From: Bacteroidota bacterium | GTDB lineage: Bacteria; Bacteroidota; Bacteroidia; Bacteroidales; Prolixibacteraceae | Assembly: GCA_023488865.1 (NCBI GenBank) | Contig: JAMDDG010000007.1 | Coordinates: 1-13,021, forward strand | Reading direction: 5' to 3' | Length of the DNA: 13,021 nucleotides | Shown here: in pieces, positions 1-8,313 of the stretch | Layout of the letters: each line of letters starts with the position of its first letter | Numbering within the stretch: the stretch's first letter is position 1 | Notes under the pieces: generated by a model | What the model was told of the DNA's origin: nothing | Database searches by the model: none | Seen by the model: only the letters and a program-made list of their open reading frames with translations | Translations under genes and position numbers: made by a program

Positions 1-1841
1 TCGCGATTAAACTTCACCGCGTTGTTTATCAGGTTCAGCAGGACTTGTTTTAACTTTTGACGGTCAGCCTTTACATGAAAATTATTAAACGTAGATTCCG
101 GGAATTCTAAAGTTATATTTTGCCCTGCGGCAAGCGGGCGGACAATATCCAGTGTTTCTGAGATAATTCCGTAAAGCCGGACCGGTTCTAAGGAGACAGA
201 TAACTGTCCGGCCTCAATGCGTGAAAGGTCGAGCACTTCGTTGATCAGGTCGAGCAGGTGTTTCCCGCTTTTCAGGATGTGGTCAACCCCTTTTTTGTGG
301 GCAGGAGTGAGTTCACCCATATCCATTAATTGGGCAAAACCGAGTATTGAATTCATCGGTGTGCGAAGTTCATGGCTCATGCGCGAAAGGAACTCACTCT
401 TTGCAATACTTGCCCGATCGGCTTCGACTTTTGCTTTTATAAGTTCTTCCTCAAATTTTTTGCGTTCGGTCATATCCCGTGCAACACTCATGACAACAGG
501 GTTACCGGCATATTCGATGATGCGGCTGCTAATTTCAACCGGGATTACTGTGCCATCTTGTCGTACATGTGCTGATTCGATAACTATCCGGCCTGTCTCA
601 AGAAGTTTATTTAGGTTTGCAGGAACCTTAGCCGCAAATTCAGGCGAATCGATTTCTTTCACGGTCATTTTCAGCAACTCTTCATTGCTGTAACCAAGCC
701 GCTCACAGGCGATACTATTGATTTGGATAAAACGTCCTTTCAAATCGTGTATAAAAATTGCATCGGGAATGGTATCGAACAGGAACCTGAATTTTTCTTC
801 ACTTGCCCGCAGCTTTTCTGATATGTCAAGTTTATCACGATAAAATCTTACGCTTTGCTGTTTCCAGATAATACCAAAAGCAGCAACTATGCTAATAAGT
901 AGCAATCCGACAATAATTACTATAACTGAAAGCCGCTCTTTCAACGGTGCATACGCTTCAGTTTTATCTATACGGGCAACCATGAACCAGGGAGAACCTT
1001 GAATGGTGCGTATCGCGGCAATTACAGGCTCACCGAGGTAATCAGATCCTTCAACTATGCCTTCTTCTCCAAGCGCTGCTTTTATTGACGGAATATTTAA
1101 CTTGCTATTCATCGGCATCCGCAGGGTTAAGGCCGTATTTTTTTCGAACTTTAAACTGTTTAGAAAAACAACTTCATTCCCTTCACGGCGAAGGATTCTT
1201 GTTTCGGATGTTTTGCTTGGTGTAGGCCATGTAGCAAGGATGGGATAAAGGTAGTCTGCCGGATCTATCCGCATCTCAACAATGCCAATAACCTTGCTAT
1301 TATCGTATTTATCGAGAATGGGGATCAGTATTTTTAAAAAAACCCGTTGTTTGGTTTCATTCCAGTAAAAATCCTCAAAGACTACTTTTTTATCCGAACG
1401 CAAAACCACTGAAGATTTTTGAGAAACAAATGAAGTGCTTCGTTCAACACCTTTCGAGAAAATAATTTTCTTAGAGCAAAGAGTGTCCAGAAGAAAAACT
1501 CCGTTAAGTGATTGTGATTTATAGATCAAACTCATCCAATTCTGAAGTTCCCTTACTGCATCCTTGTCATTTGGGTTTTGAAAATAGCTTTTTACAAGCT
1601 CCGAAAAGGAAGCGTTCTTATAAAGAACATCGGCAATTGACAAACGTTCGTTTCTCCAATGCACGATTTGACTAACTTTCAGATCGGCAATAGCTGAGAG
1701 TTCCTCATCTATCTGAACCCGATAGCTTTTTACCGCGTACCTATAATACAGGTAGCCAATAGAAAGAATAATTGCAGAAAGAATTACGAAACCTGCAATA
1801 AAGAATGTAACACGTTTTGTTTTGTTTTCAATAGATTTCAT
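1..1841 (-). CDS. Membrane PAS sensor histidine kinase, 3' end outside window
   Basis: I translated one uninterrupted minus-strand frame from ATG at 1841 to base 1, giving 613 residues with no stop, so the C-terminus lies to the left of the window. Residues about 11-33 are a hydrophobic segment. About 270 residues of extracytoplasmic sensor region follow, consistent in length with a Cache-type domain (inference). A second membrane segment is at about 304-326, and a PAS domain runs from about 347 to 465. The HisKA dimerisation domain has the phospho-acceptor motif SHELRTPMNS, with the histidine at residue 490. The last visible residues (LLNLINNAVKF) are the N box that opens the ATPase domain. 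The family autophosphorylates on this histidine in response to a ligand and passes the phosphate to a response regulator. The partner, and whether a receiver domain is fused at the missing end, cannot be seen. The gene follows dnaJ by 66 nt on the same strand, and I saw no clear promoter in that gap. Confidence 0.93.
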   Translation of the reverse strand, partial: MKSIENKTKRVTFFIAGFVILSAIILSIGYLYYRYAVKSYRVQIDEELSAIADLKVSQIVHWRNERLSIADVLYKNASFSELVKSYFQNPNDKDAVRELQNWMSLIYKSQSLNGVFLLDTLCSKKIIFSKGVERSTSFVSQKSSVVLRSDKKVVFEDFYWNETKQRVFLKILIPILDKYDNSKVIGIVEMRIDPADYLYPILATWPTPSKTSETRILRREGNEVVFLNSLKFEKNTALTLRMPMNSKLNIPSIKAALGEEGIVEGSDYLGEPVIAAIRTIQGSPWFMVARIDKTEAYAPLKERLSVIVIIVGLLLISIVAAFGIIWKQQSVRFYRDKLDISEKLRASEEKFRFLFDTIPDAIFIHDLKGRFIQINSIACERLGYSNEELLKMTVKEIDSPEFAAKVPANLNKLLETGRIVIESAHVRQDGTVIPVEISSRIIEYAGNPVVMSVARDMTERKKFEEELIKAKVEADRASIAKSEFLSRMSHELRTPMNSILGFAQLMDMGELTPAHKKGVDHILKSGKHLLDLINEVLDLSRIEAGQLSVSLEPVRLYGIISETLDIVRPLAAGQNITLEFPESTFNNFHVKADRQKLKQVLLNLINNAVKFNR

Positions 1842-1907
1842 GCACATCACTTTAGTTTTACCCCTATGTGGCCCGAACCTGATTTTATTTCACTATAGTC
1901 ACTTCCC

Positions 1908-3059
1908 TTACTCAAACATCCCCTTTACCCGGTCAAAGAAATTTCGTTCTTTCGTTTCTTCGGGAACCTGAAAATTAGGAAGTTGTTGCAACCTTTCCAA
2001 CTGTTTTTTCTCTTCAGAAGAAAGTTTTTGTGGAACCCATGCGTGAATTTTTACCAGCAGATCGCCTTTGCCATAACCGTTCACATCAGGTATCCCTTTT
2101 CCGCGCAGGCGCAGGATTTTCTCAGGTTGGGTGCCGGCTTCTACTTTCACTTTGACTTTTCCATCAATGGTGGGTATTTCCGCCGTCAGGCCCAGCGCCA
2201 AATCGGGGAACGATAAGAAAAGGTTGTAAATCAGATCATTTTCGTCACGGATCAGTTCCGGGTGTTCTTCTTCAGCGATCAATACCAGCAGATCGCCTGG
2301 GATACCACCGCGCCGGGCGGCATTTCCCTTGCCTCCGACAGAGAGTTGCATCCCTTCGCCGACCCCTGCCGGGATTTTGATGGTAACCACTTCTTCGCCC
2401 TGGATCAATCCCTCTCCATAACATTTCTCACATTTTTGGGTGATGATTTTTCCTTCGCCGTTGCAGGTTGGACAGGTGGAGGATTGCTGAATCTGTCCGA
2501 AGATAGAGTTGCTGATTCGCGTTACCTGACCGCTTCCTTTACAGGTCGCGCAGGTGGTGTGGCCACTGCTGCCTTTGGCGCCGCTTCCGTGACAAACATC
2601 GCAGGTGACATATTTTTTGACTTTTAATTTTTTCTCACAACCATTGGCAATCTCACTGAGGTTTAAGGTTACCTTTATCCGGAGATTGGATCCGCGGTTA
2701 ACCCGCTGTCCGCGTGAACCGCCACCTCCAAAGCCACCGAACCCGCTAAAACCGCCTCCTCCGCCAAAAATGTCGCCAAAAGTAGAGAAGATGTCGTCCA
2801 TCGTCATGTTGTGCCCGCTGAAACCGCCCTGGTTACCCATTCCGGCATGTCCGTATTGGTCGTATCTTTGTTTTTTCTCAGGACTGCTAAGAATTTCGTA
2901 GGCTTCGGCAGCTTCCTTGAATTTTTCTTCAGAGGCCTTATCTCCCGGATTCTTATCAGGATGATATTGAATGGCTTTTTTGCGGTAGGCTTTTTTAATC
3001 TCCTCAGCGGTAGCGCTTTTGGATACTCCAAGCACTTCGTAATAATCTCTTTTTGACAT
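1908..3059 (-). CDS. dnaJ: Chaperone DnaJ (Hsp40, type I)
   Basis: Co-chaperone that delivers unfolded proteins to DnaK and stimulates its ATPase in the cytoplasm. The 383 residues match the usual length and contain every part of a type I DnaJ. The J domain (about 5-70) has the HPD motif at 33-35. A Gly/Phe-rich linker runs from about 72 to 118. Four zinc-binding repeats of the CxxCxGxG type sit at 153-160, 170-177, 196-203 and 210-217 (CDVCHGSG, CATCKGSG, CPTCNGEG, CEKCYGEG). The substrate-binding C-terminal domains begin near 225. The ATG start puts the J domain at the extreme N-terminus, as expected. It lies 33 nt downstream of grpE on the same strand, so the two are probably co-transcribed and supply both nucleotide-exchange and J-domain functions for DnaK. 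dnaK itself is not in the window. Nothing looks damaged. Confidence 0.98.
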   Translation of the reverse strand: MSKRDYYEVLGVSKSATAEEIKKAYRKKAIQYHPDKNPGDKASEEKFKEAAEAYEILSSPEKKQRYDQYGHAGMGNQGGFSGHNMTMDDIFSTFGDIFGGGGGFSGFGGFGGGGSRGQRVNRGSNLRIKVTLNLSEIANGCEKKLKVKKYVTCDVCHGSGAKGSSGHTTCATCKGSGQVTRISNSIFGQIQQSSTCPTCNGEGKIITQKCEKCYGEGLIQGEEVVTIKIPAGVGEGMQLSVGGKGNAARRGGIPGDLLVLIAEEEHPELIRDENDLIYNLFLSFPDLALGLTAEIPTIDGKVKVKVEAGTQPEKILRLRGKGIPDVNGYGKGDLLVKIHAWVPQKLSSEEKKQLERLQQLPNFQVPEETKERNFFDRVKGMFE

Positions 3060-3092
3060 TTTTTGTTTTTTTATTGTTCCGAAGCGGACTAT

Positions 3093-3698
3093 TTATTCGC
3101 CTATAACAACTTTGGCATAACGGATAACTTTATCATTCAATAAGTAACCCTTTTGAACAACATCTACAATTTTTCCTTTTAATTCTTCAGCAGGGGCGGG
3201 GATTTTGGTTATTGCCTCGTGATGGTCGGTATTCAGCGCCAATCCCTGTGCTTCCATCTCCACTACGCCGTTTTGTTTGGTGAAATCCTTGAATTTGTTG
3301 TATATCAGGCTGATACCTTCTTTGGTTGTTTCGAGGTCATCCGAGTGTTCTATGGCTTTCATTGCCCGTTCAACATCATCGATTACCGGCAAAAAACTTA
3401 CCATGACAGACTCAGAGGCATTTTTCATCAGGTCCATCTTCTCTTTCAGCGTGCGTTTGCGAAAGTTGTCGAATTCCGCCGATAGGCGAAGATATTTGTC
3501 GTTTAACGCATCGAGACTAGCGGAGAGTTCAGCTATTTGGTTCTCCAATTCAGTCTCTTTGCAGCCGCTTTCCAGGGCCGGTTCATTGGCATCCGGGTTA
3601 GATACCGCTGCCTCCTGCGTCACATCTTTGGAACTTACCTCACCGGAATGCAGGGTCTCTTTAATATTTTTCTTGTGTTCGTCTTTTTTCTTTGTCAT
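3093..3698 (-). CDS. grpE: Nucleotide exchange factor GrpE
   Basis: Cytoplasmic homodimer that releases ADP from DnaK. The 201 residues divide into a charged, low-complexity N-terminal tail (about 1-50, many K, E and D), a long helix predicted to form the dimer coiled coil (about 50-110, including the conserved stretch around EFDNFRKRTLKE), and the C-terminal beta domain. The family signature is spread over the last 45 residues: HHEAITKIPAP, then GKIVDVVQKGY and the terminal RYAKVVIGE. The start is ATG at 3698. It is the first gene of a grpE-dnaJ pair and lies 107 nt downstream of murA, a gap long enough for its own promoter. I recognise the family with confidence. Confidence 0.97.
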   Translation of the reverse strand: MTKKKDEHKKNIKETLHSGEVSSKDVTQEAAVSNPDANEPALESGCKETELENQIAELSASLDALNDKYLRLSAEFDNFRKRTLKEKMDLMKNASESVMVSFLPVIDDVERAMKAIEHSDDLETTKEGISLIYNKFKDFTKQNGVVEMEAQGLALNTDHHEAITKIPAPAEELKGKIVDVVQKGYLLNDKVIRYAKVVIGE

Positions 3699-3707
3699 CT
3701 TACTTCA

Positions 3708-3736
3708 ATTATACCAAACTGTTTTATCCCTTCAAA
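3708..3736 (-). promoter_or_regulatory. Weak candidate promoter before grpE
   Basis: Reading the minus strand, TTTGAA and TATAAT are separated by 17 nt, with TATAAT ending only 9 nt before the grpE ATG. The spacing is that of a classical sigma-70 promoter, but Bacteroidota housekeeping promoters use TTTG/TAnnTTTG instead, and transcription from here would leave almost no leader. No good TAnnTTTG box is present between murA and grpE. It could be chance in AT-rich DNA. Confidence 0.25.
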
Positions 3737-3805
3737 TAGTTTGCCAATAGTCTTGCTTCGGACATTTTGACACCAAAAAAAGCGGAAAACTGACAGCTTA
3801 ACTGT

Positions 3806-5110
3806 TTATTCCCTTCTGATTTTTGCCCCGATTGCATTCAAACGGATATCAATCTTTTCGTATCCGCGATCGATCTGATCGATGTTATCGATCGAGGAGA
3901 TGCCATTTGCGGAGAGTGCAGCAATCAATAAGGCGACGCCTGCGCGGATATCGGGGGAGGTCATGCGGGTAGCGCGGAGCGGATGGGCGCGGTCGAGCCC
4001 GATCACTGTCGCACGGTGCGGATCGCAAAGGATGATTTTGGAGCCCATATCGATCAGCCTGTCAACAAAGAAAAGCCGGCTCTCGAACATTTTCTGGTGG
4101 ATCAGCACGCTGCCCCTGGCCTGGGTGGCAAGGACCAGAAAGATGCTCAGCAGGTCGGGGGTTAACCCCGGCCAGGGTGCGTCTGCAATGGTCATGATGG
4201 AACCATCGATGAAAGAGGCTATTTCGTAGTGGTCCTGAACGGGAATCCGGATATCATCGCCGATTCTTTCCAGATTGATTCCCATTTTTTTGAATGAATC
4301 AGGTATAATGCCCAATTGATCGTAGGCCACATCTTTTATCAGCAGTTCGGAGGAGGTCATGGCTGCCAGACCAATAAAACTGCCGACTTCAATCATATCC
4401 GGAAGCAGCCTGTGTTCACATCCGCGCAATGAACTGACGCCATGAATGTGCAAAAGGTTGGAACCGACGCCCTCCATTTTGGCGCCCATCCGGATCAGCA
4501 TGTTGCACAATTGCTGTACATACGGTTCGCAGGCGGCATTGTAGATGGTGGTAGTACCTTCGGCCATTACCGCAGCCATGATCAGGTTGGCCGTCCCGGT
4601 TACGGAGGACTCATCCAATAAAATATAGGTTCCTTTTAATTTTTGGGCTTCGACCCGAAAAAGCGCCTTGTCTGGATCAAAAATAAACTGAGCGCCCAGC
4701 GATTCAAACCCTCGAAAATGGGTATCCAATCTTCGTCTGCCAATCTTATCGCCGCCAGGTTGGGGAATGGTCCCTTTTCCAAACCTGGCCAACAGCGGAC
4801 CTATAATCATGATTGATCCGCGTAATGCAGATGCTTGTTGGGAAAAGAGGGAAGTTGCCAGAAAATCGATATCTATTTTTTCCGCGCAAAGGGAATAAGT
4901 ACCCTTCGATATCCGTTCAACAGCTACGCCCAAGTTTTTCAGGATGTCCATCAGTTTAAGGACATCACTGATTTCAGGAACATTGGAAAGGGTGACTCTC
5001 TGCGGAGTAAGAAGTGTCGCACAAATCACCTGAAGCGCTTCGTTTTTGGCACCTTGGGGTATTAACTCTCCTGCGAGGGATGTCCCTCCCTCAATGATGA
5101 ATCGTGCCAT
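3806..5110 (-). CDS. murA: UDP-N-acetylglucosamine 1-carboxyvinyltransferase (MurA), Cys-to-Asp active site
   Basis: Catalyses the first committed step of peptidoglycan synthesis in the cytoplasm, moving enolpyruvate from phosphoenolpyruvate onto UDP-GlcNAc. The 434 residues form the usual two-domain EPSP-synthase-like fold. Conserved landmarks (E. coli numbering in brackets) are Lys22-Asn23 (K22-N23), Arg97 (R91), Asp319 in the stretch PGLTPDL (D305) and Arg415 in DRGYEKI (R397). The mobile active-site loop reads PGGDKIGRRRLDTHF, so position 121 is aspartate where E. coli has Cys115. That is the residue alkylated by fosfomycin, so this enzyme is predicted to be naturally insensitive. The start is ATG at 5110, 15 nt downstream of the DUF4290 gene, and the two are probably one operon. 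The N-terminus MARFIIEGG is typical. It is unlikely to be AroA, because the MurA-specific loop and DRGYE motif are present. Confidence 0.97.
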   Translation of the reverse strand: MARFIIEGGTSLAGELIPQGAKNEALQVICATLLTPQRVTLSNVPEISDVLKLMDILKNLGVAVERISKGTYSLCAEKIDIDFLATSLFSQQASALRGSIMIIGPLLARFGKGTIPQPGGDKIGRRRLDTHFRGFESLGAQFIFDPDKALFRVEAQKLKGTYILLDESSVTGTANLIMAAVMAEGTTTIYNAACEPYVQQLCNMLIRMGAKMEGVGSNLLHIHGVSSLRGCEHRLLPDMIEVGSFIGLAAMTSSELLIKDVAYDQLGIIPDSFKKMGINLERIGDDIRIPVQDHYEIASFIDGSIMTIADAPWPGLTPDLLSIFLVLATQARGSVLIHQKMFESRLFFVDRLIDMGSKIILCDPHRATVIGLDRAHPLRATRMTSPDIRAGVALLIAALSANGISSIDNIDQIDRGYEKIDIRLNAIGAKIRRE

Positions 5111-5125
5111 GACAAATCAGTGGGG

Positions 5126-5740
5126 CTATTTGTGTTTCCGGTTAGAACCGGTGGTAACCTTTCCTTTTTTCTTCTGAATTTTGATGATATCGGTCACTTC
5201 CTGAAGTTTCATGTCTTCCCTTGCCTTCAATCTGCCTCTGGAGAGTAACTGAAGATCGTCAAAAATCTTTTCATCCTCGACCATGTCTTTGTTCCAGGTG
5301 AGGTATGATTTTTTCATCTGGTTGGCCAATTGTTCAATATTCTGCCCTTTAATTGGGTTCTCATCGTCCATTTTGGCAACATTTTCAATCAACTGTTCCA
5401 TGATCTTTCCATAGTGACGGTACCTGATGTCAGACTGGGTGTATGGAATGTGTTTGGGTTTCTCTGTAAAGGTCTCAGGTACAGGTGGATCATATGGATA
5501 ATCGATGTCTAATTTAAAATCAGACATGATGGCGATATGGTCCCAAAGTTTGTGTTTGAAATCGTTGATGTCGCGCAGATACGGGTACATCATTCCCATA
5601 ATGTCGATAATTGATTTTACCGCCAGGTTCCGCTCGTCCCGATCTTCGATGGTGAGAACATGTTCAACCATTTTGTGGAGCGCCCTTCCGTATTCCGGAA
5701 GCTTCATCTTGGTGCGCTGGGTATTGTAATCTTTTAACAT
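5126..5740 (-). CDS. DUF4290 family protein, function unknown
   Basis: I recognise this as a DUF4290 protein, a family I know from Bacteroidota and often beside murA. Its biochemical role is not known to me. Typical stretches are LPEYGRALHKMVEHV, the acidic TIEDRDERN and FKHKLWDHIAIMSDF followed by a Tyr/Pro-rich segment. It has no signal peptide or membrane segment, so it is probably cytoplasmic. The C-terminus is strongly basic (KKKGKVTTGSNRKHK). I place the start at ATG 5740 (204 residues). The frame stays open up to a TTG at 5794, but that TTG lies inside the -7 box of a strong promoter, so it cannot be part of the transcript. Family members also begin just before the YNTxR...LPEYGR segment. 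murA follows after 15 nt, which suggests a shared transcript and perhaps a link to envelope growth (inference). Confidence 0.9.
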   Translation of the reverse strand: MLKDYNTQRTKMKLPEYGRALHKMVEHVLTIEDRDERNLAVKSIIDIMGMMYPYLRDINDFKHKLWDHIAIMSDFKLDIDYPYDPPVPETFTEKPKHIPYTQSDIRYRHYGKIMEQLIENVAKMDDENPIKGQNIEQLANQMKKSYLTWNKDMVEDEKIFDDLQLLSRGRLKAREDMKLQEVTDIIKIQKKKGKVTTGSNRKHK

Positions 5741-5791
5741 CTTGAATTTCAATTGTGTGCTCTGTGGTGAGCTATTTGTAAAACTATCGGA

Positions 5792-5822
5792 CAAAGTTAC
5801 ACATTTAGTGGCTTATATCAAA
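5792..5822 (-). promoter_or_regulatory. Bacteroidota-type promoter for DUF4290-murA
   Basis: On the minus strand TTTG (5822-5819) is followed after exactly 19 nt by TAACTTTG (5799-5792). This matches the phylum consensus TTTG-N19-TAnnTTTG at every defined position. Transcription would start near 5785 and leave a leader of about 45 nt before the ATG at 5740. It is the best promoter in the window. It lies just downstream of the uvrD stop codon, so the DUF4290-murA pair need not depend on read-through from uvrD. Confidence 0.8.
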
Positions 5823-5840
5823 CCCTAAAAATTAAAGGGT
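5821..5840 (-). terminator. Possible weak hairpin after uvrD
   Basis: Directly after the helicase stop codon the minus strand reads ACCCT, a 9-nt AT-rich loop, then AGGGT. This could form a short stem-loop at the end of the uvrD message. The stem is only about five pairs and no run of U follows. It also overlaps the -33 element of the next promoter, so the symmetry may be coincidental. Confidence 0.25.
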
Positions 5841-8158
5841 CAATCTACAATCTTTAGCTTCGCAAATTTAAGAAGCAACTGCTTCTCCCCTGCATTGACA
5901 AAGAAGACTTTGGCTTTTTTCTCCGGCATGGCCCCTTCCAAATCGATGATTTTTCCCCTGCCAAACCGTTGATGCTCCACGAACATGCCCACCTGCAGTG
6001 AATTTGGATCGTCTGATTCGAATGGCTCGGACGGAGTCGGTTCAGAACTTCTTCGGTAGTTGGCGCCCAGCATTGAGGTTGATTTGGGGGGTGTAAACGC
6101 GCCCCTTTCGTTGGTTGTGAATGAATTTCTGTCAGATTCGCCGCAAGTGTTAGATTGATTGTTGTTCAACTGATGGTGGAAGTACCTGCTGTTTTCAATA
6201 TCAAGGTATTGGGAATCAATCTCCCCAATAAAGCGACTCGGATGACAAAATTCCGTCTTTCCCCACTTAAACCTTTGCTGGGCAAAAGAGAGAAAAGCCT
6301 GGTGTTTGGAGCGGGTCAAGGCAACATAAAACAGGCGGCGTTCCTCTTCCAGCTCGGCTAAAGTCATGGTCCCGGAGAATCCTGACGGGAAAAGATTTTC
6401 TTCCAGTCCAACGATGAATACATTGTTGAATTCCAGTCCTTTGGAGGAGTGGACAGTCATCAGCGTAACTTTGTCGAAGTCCTCGATTTTTTCATTGTCC
6501 TGATCGGTCAGGAGCGACACATCTTCCAGGAAGTTGGGTAGCATCGCCGCTCTTCCCTCTTCGATGGCATCGATGGTGAATTGTTGGATTGCATTCAGCA
6601 ACTCCTGGGTATTTTCGTACCTGCTTATGTTTTCGGGAGATTTGTCCCGGTACAGCTCAGACAGGATGCCGGTTTCAGAAGCTATTTTTTGCGCCATTGC
6701 ATAAGCCTCCATCGAAAAGGAAAGATCCGAAAAGGCAAGGATCAGCGTCGTGAAATCGGTCACTTTTTTGGCCGTTCCGCCGCTCAATCCGGCTTGCTGC
6801 ATCAAAACCGGGTCCGTAGCTACCGCGAACATGCTGCAATTGTTTTGGGCGGCAAACTCCTCCATTTTTCCGAGGGTCGTGGCGCCAATCCCGCGAGCCG
6901 GATAGTTGATTACCCTTTTGAACGATTCATCATCTTTTTGGTTAATGGTCAAGCGGAAATAGGCCAACAGGTCTTTGATCTCTTTCCGCTGGTAGAAAGA
7001 AAGCCCTCCATAGATTTTGTAAGGTATGTTACGTTTGCGTAACACCTCTTCGAAGACCCGAGATTGTGCATTGGTCCGGTACAAAATGGCAAAATCGGCA
7101 TAGTTGTCGTGCTCCGACATACGCTTTTGAAATAGCTCATTCACAACCAGAAAGCCCTCTTCCTGATCGTTCAGGGCATTGAGCACCTTGATTTTTACAC
7201 CGGCGTCATTTTCGCTGTAAACCGTTTTCTGCAACTGGTTTTTATTTTTGGCAATAAGGCTGTTGGCGGCATTGACGATGGTCTGGGTGGAACGGTAATT
7301 TTGCTCGAGTTTAAAAACCTTGAAATTGGGGTAGTCGTTTTTGAAATTGAGGATATTTTCGATCCGGGCTCCCCGGAAGGAATAGATACTTTGCGCATCA
7401 TCGCCGACCACGCTGAGATTGTGGTGCAGTTCGGCCAGTTTCTTGACAATCAGGTACTGCGAATAATTGGTGTCCTGGTATTCGTCCACCAGGATGTACC
7501 TGAAAATATGCTGGTATTTCTGTAACGTATCCGGGAAACGCTTGAAAAGGACATTGGTCATCAGCAACAGGTCGTCAAAATCCATGGCGCCTGCATTCTT
7601 GCAACGTCGGGCATATTCTTCATAAATTTCACCCGTTCGGGGAATCCTGGCCGCCTGATCGGCCTCGCGGATGGTCTCGTTCTGCCGGTATCCTGAAGGG
7701 AGCACCAGGTTATTCTTGGCAGTGGAGATGCGGTTCATGATTGTAGAAGGCTTGTAAGTATTCTCCTCCAGGTTCAGGCTTTTGAGGATAGTCCGCAACA
7801 GACTTTTGGCATCCTGGGTATCATAAATGGTAAAGTTGGAAGGGTAATCGATCAGGGCGGCTTCCGCACGCAAAATGCGCGAAAAGATGGAATGGAAGGT
7901 TCCCATCCAAAGGCGCCTGGCAACTTGCTGGCCAACCACACTTGCAATCCGCTCTTTCATCTCCCTGGCTGCTTTGTTGGTAAAAGTCAGCGCCAGAATA
8001 GAGGTGGGGGGCACCCCGTTTTTCAATAAATGGGCGATCCGGTAGGTCAAAACCCTCGTTTTTCCGGAGCCGGCCCCGGCAATGATCAGCGAAGGCCCGT
8101 CAACATTAACCACTGCCTGTTGTTGCGCCTCATTCAGGTTGTCAAGATAATTAGTCAA
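5840..8158 (-). CDS. uvrD: UvrD/PcrA-type superfamily 1 DNA helicase
   Basis: 3'-5' DNA helicase that uses ATP to unwind DNA in nucleotide-excision and mismatch repair and in clearing replication obstacles. All SF1A motifs are present in order: Walker A GAGSGKT at 28-34, motif Ia around TFTNKAAREM, Walker B LVDEYQDT at about 223-230, motif III GDDAQSIYSFRGA at 252-264, motif IV QNYRST at 286-291, motif V TVHSSKGLEF at 568-577 and motif VI ALTRSK at 613-618. After a polar, low-complexity linker (about 655-720) comes a Tudor-like C-terminal domain with VGMFVEHQRFGRGKI, which in PcrA contacts RNA polymerase. The length of 772 is normal. The start is a TTG at 8158, the only plausible one near the conserved YLDNLNEAQQQAV opening. 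An ATT two codons upstream is the alternative. UvrD and PcrA cannot be told apart from sequence alone. Confidence 0.96.
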   Translation of the reverse strand: MTNYLDNLNEAQQQAVVNVDGPSLIIAGAGSGKTRVLTYRIAHLLKNGVPPTSILALTFTNKAAREMKERIASVVGQQVARRLWMGTFHSIFSRILRAEAALIDYPSNFTIYDTQDAKSLLRTILKSLNLEENTYKPSTIMNRISTAKNNLVLPSGYRQNETIREADQAARIPRTGEIYEEYARRCKNAGAMDFDDLLLMTNVLFKRFPDTLQKYQHIFRYILVDEYQDTNYSQYLIVKKLAELHHNLSVVGDDAQSIYSFRGARIENILNFKNDYPNFKVFKLEQNYRSTQTIVNAANSLIAKNKNQLQKTVYSENDAGVKIKVLNALNDQEEGFLVVNELFQKRMSEHDNYADFAILYRTNAQSRVFEEVLRKRNIPYKIYGGLSFYQRKEIKDLLAYFRLTINQKDDESFKRVINYPARGIGATTLGKMEEFAAQNNCSMFAVATDPVLMQQAGLSGGTAKKVTDFTTLILAFSDLSFSMEAYAMAQKIASETGILSELYRDKSPENISRYENTQELLNAIQQFTIDAIEEGRAAMLPNFLEDVSLLTDQDNEKIEDFDKVTLMTVHSSKGLEFNNVFIVGLEENLFPSGFSGTMTLAELEEERRLFYVALTRSKHQAFLSFAQQRFKWGKTEFCHPSRFIGEIDSQYLDIENSRYFHHQLNNNQSNTCGESDRNSFTTNERGAFTPPKSTSMLGANYRRSSEPTPSEPFESDDPNSLQVGMFVEHQRFGRGKIIDLEGAMPEKKAKVFFVNAGEKQLLLKFAKLKIVD

Positions 8159-8190
8159 AATTGATCTGTTTGTTGAATTGGTATGTGTTG

Positions 8191-8198
8191 CAAAGATA
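8191..8198 (-). promoter_or_regulatory. -7 box of the uvrD promoter
   Basis: The minus strand has TATCTTTG here, a full match to TAnnTTTG, about 33 nt upstream of the TTG start. Transcription would begin near 8184, leaving a short leader of about 25 nt. No TTTG is found 19 nt further upstream, so the -33 half is weak or absent. Its position supports a translation start at or close to 8158. Confidence 0.55.
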
Positions 8199-8259
8199 AG
8201 CCCACTGAATGATCTTTTGGCAGGATGAATGAAATTTATTAAGCTGATTTTAATGGCAA

Positions 8260-8293
8260 TTTGGAATTGGTTTTAATTTTTGATTTAAATTTG
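8260..8293 (+). promoter_or_regulatory. Candidate promoter for the hicBA module
   Basis: TAAATTTG (8286-8293) is a full match to the -7 box TAnnTTTG and lies 20 nt before the antitoxin ATG. The nearest TTTG (8260-8263) is 22 nt upstream, somewhat longer than the ideal 19. Transcription would start at about 8299. The promoter is divergent from that of uvrD in the 155-bp intergenic region. HicB-type antitoxins usually repress their own promoter, but I saw no convincing operator repeat. Confidence 0.5.
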
Positions 8294-8313
8294 AGCGTTC
8301 AATAATTATTAGG

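Noticed and set aside
1866..1907. Palindrome ACTATAGT after dnaJ as a terminator
   Set aside because: An 8-bp AT-rich palindrome with no stable stem and no T run. It is likely chance.
2605..2901. Proline-rich plus-strand frame opposite dnaJ
   Set aside because: It is the antisense reading of the Gly/Phe-rich linker of dnaJ, whose minus-strand gene is unambiguous.
3770..3805. Hairpin ACAG...CTGT followed by a T run after murA as a terminator
   Set aside because: The stem is only four pairs, and the T run is separated from it by about a dozen bases.
8159..8313. Search for the missing C-terminal half of the RelE-like toxin on the far side of hicBA
   Set aside because: None of the minus-strand frames here resembles a RelE/ParE C-terminus, so a simple insertion that split one gene is not supported. 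Replacement or deletion fits better.
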